54,491 nt of DNA, taken from Planctomycetota bacterium. Lineage in GTDB: Bacteria; Planctomycetota; UBA1135; GCA-002748355. Location: assembly GCA_011321845.1 (NCBI GenBank), contig DROQ01000216.1, positions 1 to 54,491 of the forward strand. Direction: 5' to 3'. The translations under genes were made by a program, and so were the position numbers. The notes under the pieces are model-generated. The model did no database searches. It worked only from the letters and a program-made list of their open reading frames with translations, and was not told where the DNA came from. Every line of letters begins with the position of its first letter. Position 1 is the stretch's first letter. Below, piece by piece: positions 17,085 through 25,917 of this stretch.

Positions 17085-18254
17085 TTATTTCAGTTCGAGG
17101 CGAAGCGCGGGGATCTGACCCAATCTGGGGGTCCCTCGCTTCGCGTCTCGATCTGGAGCGTAGAGGGAGGAAGTCCCCCACTGCGGTGCCTGAGTTCCCA
17201 CACCCGCCTGGACCGCGTCGCCGAAAACCAGGCCAAGGCGGTTGGATTTGAGGTCCACGAACATGGCTTGTGCGTAGATCTTGAGTCCCAGGAGGGATTT
17301 GAGGTTGGGGAGGGGCAGGTCGGAGCGGTGGAAGCCGAGGCTCAACGCTGCGGAAGCCTTGGGGTCGGCCAGATTCAGAGGAGTCGAGAGGATGGGGAGG
17401 GTCGTGTTGGGGATGACAAAGAGGCTGCAACCCTTCGCCCCCAGGCCATCCAGCTTGAATGCCGTGGGCTGGACGCCGACAAAGAGGAGGCCGGGCGCGT
17501 TCTTGGGTCCGGTTCCCTCGATGGAGAGGAGCCCTCCAGGGAGAAGGCGGTTGTCTTCGAGGATCCCGAGGTCTTGGCCGCTGCCGATGCTGTTTTTTGG
17601 GTCCAGGTCATAGCGGATACAGCCGGTCCCAATCTTTTTGCTGGAGGCGCCGAGGGCTTCGCCGAGCGTCTCCAGTCCCCAGCTCCAGTAAAGGGAGTTG
17701 GAACTCTTGGAGGGATCCCAGGCTTCGATTTCGAGGAAGAGGTTGCCCTGGGAGGCGAGGGGAAGCGGACGGGAAAAGGTCAGCTTGGGGAGGCGAAAGG
17801 GCACTGTTTGCCGACCCCAATCCCGGTTCCAGGCGGCGGGGTTTTGGATCAAGAGGGATCCGTCGAACACGATCATGGGGGACTTGCCATGGTTGGCCGC
17901 GAAGGTGGTTTGGGGTGAAGTGGAGGCGGCCTTTCCAAAGGAGGCGCGGATTTTAAGGCGGAGCGTGGCGAGCGAAGGAAGCTGCTTGCTCTTGGAGCTG
18001 AGGACGGGCCAGAGCCTGAGGTCCCGGAATTGGATGCTCAGGATCTGGCTCTTCCCCTTGAGAGCGCTCCCTAGAGCCTGGCGATCCAGGAGGATGCCGA
18101 GACGGAATTCAGAGCCGCCCAGGTATTGGCGGAAGGTGCCGTTTGGGACCTGGCCAGGGAGGGTGAGGGTCGTGGGCCCCTGTCCCCAAGCGAGGGAGGC
18201 GATGAAAAGGCTGCCTAGGAGGGATGCAATTGGTGTCGGATTTGGTGCTCGCAT
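17085..18254 (-). CDS. Secreted protein with shared C-terminal module
   Basis: The protein is 389 aa. The ATG at 18254 follows AGGTGAACCA and opens a signal peptide (GSLFIASLAWGQ). The first 250 residues are beta-rich with no known motif. The C-terminal 140 residues follow a pattern (GCSL, hydrophobic strands, GLKIYAQAMFVD) that recurs in the secreted proteins at 30477 and 33880 and is common in large planctomycete secretomes. The gene is convergent with the TPR gene (22-nt gap) and last in a minus-strand series. Function unknown; a surface or extracellular role is inferred. Confidence 0.68.
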   Translation of the reverse strand: MRAPNPTPIASLLGSLFIASLAWGQGPTTLTLPGQVPNGTFRQYLGGSEFRLGILLDRQALGSALKGKSQILSIQFRDLRLWPVLSSKSKQLPSLATLRLKIRASFGKAASTSPQTTFAANHGKSPMIVFDGSLLIQNPAAWNRDWGRQTVPFRLPKLTFSRPLPLASQGNLFLEIEAWDPSKSSNSLYWSWGLETLGEALGASSKKIGTGCIRYDLDPKNSIGSGQDLGILEDNRLLPGGLLSIEGTGPKNAPGLLFVGVQPTAFKLDGLGAKGCSLFVIPNTTLPILSTPLNLADPKASAALSLGFHRSDLPLPNLKSLLGLKIYAQAMFVDLKSNRLGLVFGDAVQAGVGTQAPQWGTSSLYAPDRDAKRGTPRLGQIPALRLELK

Positions 18255-18327
18255 TGGTTCACCTATGAAGAGAGAGAACAAAAGAGAAAGAGAAAGGTGT
18301 TTCGCTGGAAGGAGGACTCGGAGGAAG

Positions 18328-18603
18328 TCAGAGGAGGATCTTCCTCCAGGCGAAACCTCGGTAATCCTTGGTCCGGGTTCGGTCGTCCAGGAAGAGGTAG
18401 GTGCCATCCACCATGTAGGAGGCGGGGATGGTGAACTTGAACCCCTTCCCTCCCGGGTTCTTGGGGACCCGGACTTTCTTGCCCTTGCGTCCGTCGATGG
18501 AGTAGTAGACGAAGGGGGCGTTCCCGGTGTAGGTCACGGTCACCTGGGTCCCGTCCTTGGGAGGATCGGGTTCGAAGGAAAAGGAAGAGCCGGGGGTGGG
18601 CAT
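18328..18603 (-). CDS. Small beta-rich protein of unknown function
   Basis: The protein is 91 aa. It starts at an ATG with a good ribosome binding site (AAGGAGGAAAACTAAC) that lies in the 3' end of the upstream gene. It has no signal peptide. The sequence has strand-turn patterns (TQVTVTYTGNAPFVYYSIDG, then KFTIPASYMVDGTYLFLDD) like a single Ig- or CBM-like sandwich. The stop of the Tat-signal gene is 2 nt from its start, so they form a tight pair and may act together. No family recognised. Confidence 0.65.
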   Translation of the reverse strand: MPTPGSSFSFEPDPPKDGTQVTVTYTGNAPFVYYSIDGRKGKKVRVPKNPGGKGFKFTIPASYMVDGTYLFLDDRTRTKDYRGFAWRKILL

Positions 18604-18604
18604 G

Positions 18605-19054
18605 TTAGTTTTCCTCCTTGTTGGGGCTTGTGGGAGTCCTTGAGAATTGGAGGGCTTTGCGATTGAGGTCTCTCCTACCGATTCGGTCGAGCCCCGGGAG
18701 GAGGAGGGAGGCGAGGTCTCTCCCTTGCTGGGGGGGAAGTTCGCCGAGGTGGTCGACAAGTGTTTCCAGTGCCTTCTTCAGGGCCTCGCTCTCGGGCAGG
18801 ATGAAGGAGAGTTGCACGAGGTCCGGGCCGAACAGGGCGAGTTGGGGGGGAGGGAGCTTGCGGAGTCTTTGGACCAGTTCCTCCAGCCCCTTAGGGTCCA
18901 GCTCCGTGGAGACGGCCGAGGTGGAGGAGGTGAGTCGGGGCAGGGAGAAGCCGAAGAGGGCGCCACCAAAGAAACCGCCCGCGACCGTGGTGAGAAAGGA
19001 CCGCCTGGTCCGGGGCATGAGGATCTTGGGTTGCTTCTTTCGCTTGGTCAGCAT
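18605..19054 (-). CDS. Small secreted protein with probable Tat signal
   Basis: The protein is 149 aa. The N-terminus has a twin-arginine motif (RTRRSFLTTVAGGFFGGALF), typical for export of a folded protein. The remainder is helical, with Leu- and Pro-rich repeats (LRKLPPPQLALFGPDL) and a basic C-terminus. AGGAGG lies 8 nt before the ATG. It leads a two-gene unit with the 91-aa protein, behind a promoter region containing two related inverted repeats. No cofactor-binding motif is visible, so the reason for Tat export is unclear. Confidence 0.65.
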   Translation of the reverse strand: MLTKRKKQPKILMPRTRRSFLTTVAGGFFGGALFGFSLPRLTSSTSAVSTELDPKGLEELVQRLRKLPPPQLALFGPDLVQLSFILPESEALKKALETLVDHLGELPPQQGRDLASLLLPGLDRIGRRDLNRKALQFSRTPTSPNKEEN

Positions 19055-19071
19055 CAGACTTCCTCCTGTTC

Positions 19072-19181
19072 AAATACCCTGAACAGTATTTGGGCGCTGC
19101 AGTCCGGAGGTCAATCAGTAAGACTGTTATTCTGGCTAAAAAATCCGGCTCCGCCGTTAAAATACGAAATAGCCGTATTTT
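19072..19181 (-). promoter_or_regulatory. Promoter with two related inverted repeats before the Tat-signal gene
   Basis: Two palindromes share half-sites AAATAC / GTATTT: one at 19072-19093 (8-nt spacer) and one at 19159-19181 (9-nt spacer). On the minus strand a TTGACC box is followed 17 nt later by AAATAC of the proximal palindrome, so a repressor bound there would cover a plausible -10. The paired sites suggest cooperative or looping control. The regulator is not identified. Confidence 0.5.
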
Positions 19182-19274
19182 CTGGGTCCCCCCCTCCCTG
19201 CCAGGCTCCCTGCAAGAAATCCTGTCCACTCCAATCTCGGCCCTAAGCCCTGTAGCGGAGCCCCCTTAAGGCAA

Positions 19275-20033
19275 CTAGCTGCCGTGGCGGACCTTCCCCT
19301 CCGCATCGAAGAGCCAATTGTTCTCCTCTGTCCAGGTCAGGAATTGATATGCCGGAGCCAGCTTGCTCAGCCCCTCGAGGGCGAGGGGCCCAAGTTCTGG
19401 CCCTAGCCCGACCGCCAACTTGGCGGGGATCCGGTGTCGGATCGACAGCGAATGGTTCCCGGGCTCGAAGAAGGAGAAGAAGTTCTCGATCTGGTCGGGA
19501 TAGAGGTCCCCGCAGGGGTATTCCTTTTTCCAGTTGTGGAGGGAGAGAACATAGCCTTCCCCGATCTCGTTCAGGGTCTCGGTCCAGTCGTCCATCTCCG
19601 CTGTGGCCGAGAGAACCCTGTTCTTGAGGTTTTGGCTGTCCCACCAGGCCTGGGGGTGAATCCGGAGCGCGATTTCGAACCCTTCCCGGTCCACGCTGAG
19701 GACGAAGGTGGTCTGGATGTAATGGGTGTCCACGTCTTCGCCGATGGCAGGACCCACTCTTTCTACCAGAGCTTTCTTGTCTTTGGGGGAGCGGGAGAGA
19801 TACGCCCACTGGGCCTGGACCCGTCCGAAGTTGAACTTGTAGGGATGGTTCAGGTTGGTGCGGCAGCTCAGGTTCAAGCCACACTCTTTTTTGAGATGAG
19901 CCTTGGCCGCTTTGCCCAGTTCCCCCAGCTTGCGCCGCACGCGGAGTCGCCAGGCGTTGGCTTCCCGGTCCCGTTGGTGTTTTGGGGAATAGGCTGCGAA
20001 GTCGCTTGGATCGAAACTGGGGAAGGAAGTCAT
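19275..20033 (-). CDS. Cytoplasmic protein of unknown function next to glycosyltransferase
   Basis: The protein is 252 aa with no signal peptide or membrane segment. It is soluble, with many aromatic residues (HPQAWWDSQNLKNRVL, YVLSLHNWKKEYPCG) and a basic N-terminal helical region. The ATG overlaps the stop of the glycosyltransferase gene (ATGA), so the two are translationally coupled and may act in the same pathway. I do not recognise a domain. Confidence 0.65.
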   Translation of the reverse strand: MTSFPSFDPSDFAAYSPKHQRDREANAWRLRVRRKLGELGKAAKAHLKKECGLNLSCRTNLNHPYKFNFGRVQAQWAYLSRSPKDKKALVERVGPAIGEDVDTHYIQTTFVLSVDREGFEIALRIHPQAWWDSQNLKNRVLSATAEMDDWTETLNEIGEGYVLSLHNWKKEYPCGDLYPDQIENFFSFFEPGNHSLSIRHRIPAKLAVGLGPELGPLALEGLSKLAPAYQFLTWTEENNWLFDAEGKVRHGS

Positions 20034-20713
20034 CGGTAATAGATCCTAGCGAGCTCTTCGGGGGAGACCTTCTTTTTAAAGGCCTTGATGATGCGCCGGT
20101 TCTGCAGGACCGTTCGCAAGATCCCCTGGGCGAGGTAGCGGCGTGCCGAGGTTCGGACGCGCCCATGGAGGAGGGCCGGCGCTTCGACACGGGCCGCCCG
20201 CTTGCTCAAGACATAGTCCTCCATGAGATCGAAGGATGGGTGTCCCCCCAGGGAAAAATAGAACTCCTTGTCGAAGAAAGGAGCCTGGTCTCCAAAGGGC
20301 AGCCCCCGGCGGCTCCGGAGGTTGGCCCCCCAAGCCACCAACGCCAACCCTAGGCGATGGGGGACACCCATTCCTCGATCGAAGCCGAGGTGGAAGGCCC
20401 CCCAGTGGTGGCCGGCCGCCCGTGCCTCGAGGATCTGCGAGAGCACGTCGCGGGGAAGTTGGGTGTCCCCGTGGACGAAGAGGAGGAGGGGACTCTTGGC
20501 CCGTTCGGCCATCTCTTTGAGCCCTTCTCCACGGGAGCCTCTGCGGAAGAAGACTTGGAAGCCCCGGTCTTCCCACTCCCGGATGATGCCCGGAGGGACT
20601 TCGGCCTCGGCCGTGACGAGCCGCTCGCACTCAGGGCTCCCCTTGTCCCATGCAAGGTTTTGGGGACTCGAGGGCTTGGGGCCGCCGAGGGGGACGATCA
20701 AGCTGAGTTGCAT
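20030..20713 (-). CDS. TIGR04283-type family 2 glycosyltransferase
   Basis: The protein is 227 aa. The second half matches the family often annotated as arsenosugar biosynthesis glycosyltransferases: LLLFVHGDTQLP (the usual HADT metal/nucleotide site) near residue 76, GAFHLGFD near 105, NLRSRRGLPFGDQAPFF near 131, LMEDYVLSKR near 163 and the ending TSARRYLAQGILRTVLQN. The N-terminus is short and lacks the usual VVDGGSxDGT nucleotide-binding segment, which is odd. The start at the ATG at 20713 gives MQLSLIVPLGG; longer frames upstream run antisense through the cytochrome gene. The real substrate is unknown. Confidence 0.75.
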   Translation of the reverse strand: MQLSLIVPLGGPKPSSPQNLAWDKGSPECERLVTAEAEVPPGIIREWEDRGFQVFFRRGSRGEGLKEMAERAKSPLLLFVHGDTQLPRDVLSQILEARAAGHHWGAFHLGFDRGMGVPHRLGLALVAWGANLRSRRGLPFGDQAPFFDKEFYFSLGGHPSFDLMEDYVLSKRAARVEAPALLHGRVRTSARRYLAQGILRTVLQNRRIIKAFKKKVSPEELARIYYR

Positions 20714-20896
20714 CTGCCGAGCGGTCTGGTTCGGAGGGGAGAGAGGAGGAGCCTTCTGCGACAATTTGCGACAGAAGCCGAAATCTCCTGATTGTTGTGG
20801 GAGACCCCCTATGAGTTCCATTGTTTTCCTTCCTCTTGTAAAAAACCCTTCTCTGCCACCTTTCCGGCATTTCCTTGCCCACAACCTCAACCTCAA

Positions 20897-22486
20897 ATGA
20901 GAATACAAGTGTCCAACGCTCTGGCTCCTCTCCTCTTTTCTGTCTTTCCCTTTCTCCCCAGCCTCCAGGCCAAGGTGCCGCAGGCAGGAGCGGCCTCCCG
21001 CCCCGTGACCACCAGACCCGCCCCAGCTCAGGATCCACTCGCCCCCCAGGACAAGCTGGGCAAGGCGATGGCGCGCCGGATGACTCCGCCCCTCCGCAGC
21101 TTTTGTTCGGGTTGCCATGGCACAGCCGGACGGGGTGACGGTCCCATGGCCCGGTTCCTCGACCCCAAACCTCTCGATTTTTCCCAGGGCCGCTTCAAAC
21201 TCACCGACACGGTCGGAGGCCTCCCGACCCAGGAACGCCTGATCGCCACCGTCCGAGAGGGTCTCCCCGGCGCTGCCATGCCTTCGTTCCACCACTTCCC
21301 TCCTCACATGGTCAAGATGGCCGTCCGCGGGATCATGGGCCTGCTCCGGGAGAAAATCCGGCAGGAACTCCTGGCCGAGGGGAAAAAGGGGGAGGAACTT
21401 GAAAAGGCTCTCGCTCTCGCTCTCAAGGTGGGAACTCCCATCAAGATCCCTTCTTTCCAAGGGCACAGCTTCGACCTGAAAAGGGGCAAAGAAATCTACG
21501 CCAAAAACTGCGCGGTCTGCCACGGCCCCAAGGGAACGGGCAAGACGATCATGCCCCTCATGAACGCCAAGGGGGAGCGCATCCAAGCACGGGATTTCCG
21601 TTCCGGCGTGTTCAAGGGCGGTGCGAACATGGAGGATCTCTGGCAGCGGGTTCGCGGAGGAATCCCCTATTCCAATATGCCTGCCTTTTCCCAAGAACTG
21701 ATTTCCGATTCCGCGCTTATGGATCTGATCGCCTTTGTTCGGAGCTTTGTGCCGACCGACCCAAAGGCTGCGCCCGGCCCCGATGGCCGGAGGATCCCCC
21801 GATTCCGCATGGAGCCCAAGCCCAACCCGGCAAAAATGGTCAAGCGGAGCAAGCTCCCTGTGGATCCCAAGGACCCTGCGTGGAAGGAGGTTCCCGCTGT
21901 CTCCCTCAACCTGGTGCCCTTCTCTCCCAAGGCCGCTACACGAGGCGCGGGAGCGAAGTTCCAGGCCGTTCATGACGGGAAGAGGGCGGCTTTTCGCCTT
22001 TCCTGGGAGGACCCCAGCCCCGAGCCCGCCGACCTAGCGGGGATCCAGCTCTGCCTGGGCCGCCGCTCTCTCCATTTTTTCGAAGCGCGCTTTCCCACTC
22101 GTCGCTACTCGATCTTTGGGCCTGCATGGTTCTTCCAGGATGGCAGGGTCCGCGCCGAGCGTCCCAACTACTTCCCTCCCAAGGTCGCCAAGGCGCTCGG
22201 GCTTCCCACAGATCCTGTCCCCGTCCAGGGTCCCAAGGTGGAGGCTCGCTCCAGCCGGGAGGGTGCCCGACGTGTCGTCGTCTTCGTGCGCGATCTCGCC
22301 GTTCCCGCCCATCCGGGGGCGGCAGGTCGGGCCAAGAAACTGCCTGACAACGGACCTGTGATCGAACTCCCCATCGTCCCCGGTACCACGATCTCCTTCT
22401 CTGTGTTTCTCTCGGATGCGTCGAGGGCCAAGGGGCTGAAGTCCTGGGCCTACTCCGTCTTCAGCGAATTGGAGATCGAGAACTGA
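20897..22486 (+). CDS. Di-heme c-type cytochrome with ethylbenzene dehydrogenase-like heme domain
   Basis: The protein is 529 aa. It has a signal-like N-terminus, then two cytochrome c domains with heme sites CSGCH at residues 70-74 and CAVCH at 205-209 (each with a downstream Met as likely sixth ligand). A C-terminal domain from about 325 begins WKEVPAVSLNLVPFSP and has FQAVHDGKRAAFRLSWEDPS, the pattern of the ethylbenzene-dehydrogenase gamma/heme-b binding fold. It probably transfers electrons in the periplasm. Its stop overlaps the start of a lipoprotein gene. Confidence 0.82.
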   Translation: MRIQVSNALAPLLFSVFPFLPSLQAKVPQAGAASRPVTTRPAPAQDPLAPQDKLGKAMARRMTPPLRSFCSGCHGTAGRGDGPMARFLDPKPLDFSQGRFKLTDTVGGLPTQERLIATVREGLPGAAMPSFHHFPPHMVKMAVRGIMGLLREKIRQELLAEGKKGEELEKALALALKVGTPIKIPSFQGHSFDLKRGKEIYAKNCAVCHGPKGTGKTIMPLMNAKGERIQARDFRSGVFKGGANMEDLWQRVRGGIPYSNMPAFSQELISDSALMDLIAFVRSFVPTDPKAAPGPDGRRIPRFRMEPKPNPAKMVKRSKLPVDPKDPAWKEVPAVSLNLVPFSPKAATRGAGAKFQAVHDGKRAAFRLSWEDPSPEPADLAGIQLCLGRRSLHFFEARFPTRRYSIFGPAWFFQDGRVRAERPNYFPPKVAKALGLPTDPVPVQGPKVEARSSREGARRVVVFVRDLAVPAHPGAAGRAKKLPDNGPVIELPIVPGTTISFSVFLSDASRAKGLKSWAYSVFSELEIEN

Positions 22487-23163
22487 AGGCCCGCCCGGGA
22501 GCAACCCTGCTTTTGTTCCTCGCCTCCTGTTCCGGCTTTCGGTCGGGACCGGGGGAGGTGCCGGAGAAAACGCTCTGGTCCTACCGGGAAAGCTTCGATG
22601 AGCTGAACTACGAGCAGCACCTCCCTCCCCGCTGGACCCTGATGAGCCTTTTTCCCACTGGCTTCCACCCTGCCTGGGGTCCTTCCCCAGGCAAGGGCGG
22701 TCCGGGCCTCGGCTATTACGGAACCCTCCCCAGGGGAGATGGCAGGACACAGGCCATCGCGCTCTTCGAGGGAGCTCCCTTGAAGCCTCCTTTCTCGATC
22801 TCGGTTGAGGTCCGAGGAGTCCAAGGAGCGGTCCCCGGGCTGCTTCTCGCTTATCGGAGCGTCGTGGATTTCGAAGCGGTCGAGCGAACGCCTCTTGGGT
22901 TCCGCGTCTGGGGACGCCGAGGCGGCGAAGCTCTTCCCGACAGGCGCTGGGATCTTCCAGCGGACCAGGAAGGATGGCATCTCCTCCGGGTGGACCGGGG
23001 GCGGGGATGGCTGAGGGTGCGCTGGGACCAAGGACGAGCGCGCCTTTTCCGGATGGTTGGGGAGGGGGAGGGGCTCGTGGGCCTGATGGCCCGCGGCGGA
23101 GCCTTGTCCTTCGAAAACCTGAGGATCGTGCAGGCCCAGGTTCCAGCTGCTCCTCTCAAGTGA
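22483..23163 (+). CDS. Lipoprotein with jelly-roll (DUF1080-like) domain
   Basis: The protein is 226 aa if started at a CTG that overlaps the cytochrome stop (CTGA). That start gives a short basic N-terminus, a hydrophobic run (ATLLLFLASC) and a lipobox, LASC. The later TTG start would remove the lipoprotein signal, so CTG is preferred although rare. The C-terminal half follows the lectin-like pattern of DUF1080 proteins: GWHLLRVDRGRGWLRVRWDQ, then GLVGLMARGGALSFENLRIV. Tight coupling to the cytochrome suggests a shared periplasmic function. It overlaps the convergent oxidoreductase gene by 8 nt. Confidence 0.6.
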   Translation: MKARPGATLLLFLASCSGFRSGPGEVPEKTLWSYRESFDELNYEQHLPPRWTLMSLFPTGFHPAWGPSPGKGGPGLGYYGTLPRGDGRTQAIALFEGAPLKPPFSISVEVRGVQGAVPGLLLAYRSVVDFEAVERTPLGFRVWGRRGGEALPDRRWDLPADQEGWHLLRVDRGRGWLRVRWDQGRARLFRMVGEGEGLVGLMARGGALSFENLRIVQAQVPAAPLK

Positions 23164-24412
23164 AGCGCCGGGGCGCGAAGCGCGCGGCGGAAGGGAGTTC
23201 GCTGCGCCCTTCGGTCATCAGCTCGCAGCAGAGCTTCCCCGCCAGAAAACCAAAGCCCATTCCATAGCCGTTGAACGCGCAGCAGAGAAACTCTCCCTGC
23301 TGCCCTGGGATGGGGCCGATGAGCGGGAGCCCGTCCGGGGTTCCCGCCATGATCCCCGTCCAGACCCTTTCGATACCGGCCGAGGCGGCTTCTGGAATGT
23401 GTTCTTGGAGCCAGGCCCAGAGGTTGCGAGTAATCTCCGGGTTCACTCTGGAATCATCCATGGTTCCTGTTTCCTCACCTTTGACGCTCCAACGCATGCC
23501 ACCCAGCGTGAGCCGGTCTCCGTGTTTGCGAAAGTACTCGTAGCAAAAGTGGGAGGACATGGCCCAACAAGGGATCCTGGCGCTGAGCTTGGAGTCCAGA
23601 ACTCCCGTCAACAAAACCTGCCCGCGGAAGGGAAACACCACCCGGTCGAGAAAACCGCTTCGGTCCAGTTGCGGCGCGAGGGCGGAGCTCGCGTGGACGA
23701 TCATGCTCGCCTCAAGGGAGAGATCCGAGGCCGTTTTCAGGAGGTAATTCCCAGCTTCTCCCTCGATTGCGAGGACCTCCTCCTGTTCCCGGATCCGCCC
23801 CCCTTCTTTTTCAAAGGCTTCGGCCAGCCCGCGGACAAAGGCTGCGGGTGCGAAGATCGCTTCACCGGGCACAAAGAGCCCCCCGTGAAACCCCTTGGCC
23901 CACTCCGCCTTGCGCCCCAGCTCTTCCCTCGTCCAGAGGCTGTGAGGGATTCCCTCCTTTTCCATGAGGCGGGCGCTCTCCACCAGCTCTCTTTGCTCGG
24001 ACTCGCTGATGGAGAGGCGGAGCCCTCCCTCTTCCTTCAACTCGCAGGAGATCCCAAGCGTCCGGATCGCCACCTTGGTCTCCTCGGAGTTCCGCTCCAG
24101 AAACTCCCATAGCCTCCGGCTCTCCTCTTCACCGAATTGGGAAACGAGGCGGTTCAGGTGTTCTCCCAGTCCCAGCAGGATCTGTCCATCGTTTCGTCCA
24201 CTGGCGCGGCTCGCGATCCGATTCTTTTCGAGGAGGAGTACCGAAAGGCCCGCGCGCCGGGCGTGGAAAGCCGTTGCGACTCCGGCGATTCCTCCGCCGA
24301 TGACGCAGATGTCCACCCTTGGCGGTGCCGCGTCCCGGCGGGCGGTGGATCGAGGCAGCTCCGCCAGCCAGATGGGTTCGTCACTTTCCGTTTGGGCAGC
24401 TTTGGAGGTCAT
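23156..24412 (-). CDS. FAD-dependent oxidoreductase of the DAO (glycine/D-amino-acid oxidase) family
   Basis: The protein is 418 aa. The FAD-binding Rossmann motif VIGGGIAGVATAFHARRAG starts near residue 37 (GGGIAG at 39-44), with an acidic residue at the end of the second strand (LLLEK). The RxSGRNDGQ segment (near 69) and the C-terminal GIMAGTPDGLPLIGPIPG and AFNGYGMGFG are typical of amine/amino acid oxidases such as gamma-glutamylputrescine oxidase. The ATG overlaps the upstream peptidase stop (ATGA) with GGAG before it. The substrate is likely an amine or amino acid. Confidence 0.82.
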   Translation of the reverse strand: MTSKAAQTESDEPIWLAELPRSTARRDAAPPRVDICVIGGGIAGVATAFHARRAGLSVLLLEKNRIASRASGRNDGQILLGLGEHLNRLVSQFGEEESRRLWEFLERNSEETKVAIRTLGISCELKEEGGLRLSISESEQRELVESARLMEKEGIPHSLWTREELGRKAEWAKGFHGGLFVPGEAIFAPAAFVRGLAEAFEKEGGRIREQEEVLAIEGEAGNYLLKTASDLSLEASMIVHASSALAPQLDRSGFLDRVVFPFRGQVLLTGVLDSKLSARIPCWAMSSHFCYEYFRKHGDRLTLGGMRWSVKGEETGTMDDSRVNPEITRNLWAWLQEHIPEAASAGIERVWTGIMAGTPDGLPLIGPIPGQQGEFLCCAFNGYGMGFGFLAGKLCCELMTEGRSELPSAARFAPRRFT

Positions 24413-25845
24413 TTCACTCCGCACCATTTGCGCCACTTCATTTCCAGTTCCTTGAGCGTGATCCCCAGGTTCCGATTGCAAGCCTGGTCGATCAGCAAGG
24501 GGGTGCCCCCGGGGAGGATTCCCACATCCCGAGTGAACGCCAAAAAAAGGTCCTGCCTGAAGCGTTCATGAATGAAGGCGATCAGCGAAGCGCTGAGGAG
24601 GTAGGCCTCCTCGGTGCTGAGAGGAGTCTCTTCGTTTTCCTTCAGCTCTTGGAGGGAAGTGGTTTCGATCAGTTCCCGAAGGGAGGGTGTTTTCTTGGAT
24701 CTGAGAAGGTTTCGGGCCAGACGTCGGATGGGTACCTTGCGTTGTCGCATCTCGATCCAGTCGGCCAGCCCTTCTTGGAACCAGGCTCCCCCTCCGTCGA
24801 GACCGAGGGAACCTTGTACGAATTGGTGAGTCCCCTCGTGGAAATGGACCGGCGCCTTGGGGCTGTCGAACCAGGTCGAGTAGTGAGGACCCCAGGCGAA
24901 ACCGTCCACCTTCTCTGCCCAGGGGCGTGCGATTCCTCGATCCAGGGCGTCCAGGACAAAGGCCCCCCGGTTTCGGTGCAAGAAGACCACGAGCGGAGAG
25001 AATCGGGTCCCCTTTGTCAGGAGAGGACCGAACTCCTCGAGCAAACAAGGGATGAGATCCTTTTCGAGGGTCTGTTGCAGGGAAAGGGTCCCGCTCTTCG
25101 GAGCGTCCGAATAGATGTGGTAGTGGGGAGAGATGTAGGTCTCTACTTTGTGATCCTGGGGGGGAGGGAAGCCCAGTTGCATTTCCCGTAGCCGGAGGGC
25201 TTCCTCGATATTGCCCGCCCGTGTTCCGCTTCCCTTGGGGAGCATTTGGAGGGAGGAGAGGATCGAGTGCGCCGCGTCGATGACGGCGGGATGGGGGTTG
25301 CCCGGGAGTCGCACCGAGAGGGTCCAAACCTGCCTGTCGATCCAAATGTGGAGACTGAGGTATTTGCTCCCAGTCTCTTGATCCACTCTCTTCACTTTGG
25401 CGGCAAGGAACCCGAACTTGGGGATCGAGTGGATCTCTTGAAAGTGGTTGTTGTAGTGGAGACGGAGGAGGGAGCGGCTGATCGTCGAAAACCCACGGGA
25501 GGGTCGATACCAATCGATTGTGAGTTGTTTTCCTCCCACGCGCCCATGGTACCTCTTTGGGTTCTGGTTCCTCTGGTCGGGGTAGGGGATGAATCCGGGG
25601 GGCAGAAGGAAATGGGAGAACCTCTGCTGGAGATGGATTTTCTTCCAGTTGGGATGACTCGTTTCCTGGGTCTCCTGAGGCAAGGGTTTCTTTTGGAGAC
25701 CTTCTCTCTCCAGGGGATTCTGCGCCTGGACAGCCCGAATGCCGACAAGGAGGATCGTTAGGCTCAGGAGGGGGAGCATTCGCTGGAAACATCCTTGAGA
25801 TTGGGGAAACCTGCGGTTGGACGTTCTTGGGGGGGTATCAGTCAT
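24409..25845 (-). CDS. Secreted HExxH metallopeptidase-like protein (DUF1570-like)
   Basis: The protein is 478 aa as given. A hydrophobic signal (LPLLSLTILLVGIRAVQAQ) lies at residues 24-42; a second ATG at 25779 starts directly at it and has AAGGATG before it, so the shorter form is equally possible. The catalytic motif HEGTH is at 336-340 and a third ligand Glu358 lies in WFQEGLADWIE, the gluzincin layout. Residues 65-200 form a separate beta domain. It may cleave peptides outside the cell. It is coupled to the FAD oxidoreductase by an ATGA overlap and follows a strong terminator, so it needs its own promoter or read-through. Confidence 0.7.
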   Translation of the reverse strand: MTDTPPRTSNRRFPQSQGCFQRMLPLLSLTILLVGIRAVQAQNPLEREGLQKKPLPQETQETSHPNWKKIHLQQRFSHFLLPPGFIPYPDQRNQNPKRYHGRVGGKQLTIDWYRPSRGFSTISRSLLRLHYNNHFQEIHSIPKFGFLAAKVKRVDQETGSKYLSLHIWIDRQVWTLSVRLPGNPHPAVIDAAHSILSSLQMLPKGSGTRAGNIEEALRLREMQLGFPPPQDHKVETYISPHYHIYSDAPKSGTLSLQQTLEKDLIPCLLEEFGPLLTKGTRFSPLVVFLHRNRGAFVLDALDRGIARPWAEKVDGFAWGPHYSTWFDSPKAPVHFHEGTHQFVQGSLGLDGGGAWFQEGLADWIEMRQRKVPIRRLARNLLRSKKTPSLRELIETTSLQELKENEETPLSTEEAYLLSASLIAFIHERFRQDLFLAFTRDVGILPGGTPLLIDQACNRNLGITLKELEMKWRKWCGVK

Positions 25846-25883
25846 TGTGGTCTTTTGGGATACGAGACCAGTCTTCAGAATGG

Positions 25884-25917
25884 AAAAAAAAAGACGGGCT
25901 GTCTAGGACAGCCCGTC
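25884..25917 (-). terminator. Perfect intrinsic terminator at 3' end of the RNA candidate
   Basis: An 11-bp GC-rich stem (GACGGGCTGTC, 25893-25903 with 25907-25917) with a 3-nt loop is followed on the minus strand by nine T residues. It lies 39 nt before the peptidase start. It is the best intrinsic terminator in the window. Confidence 0.85.
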
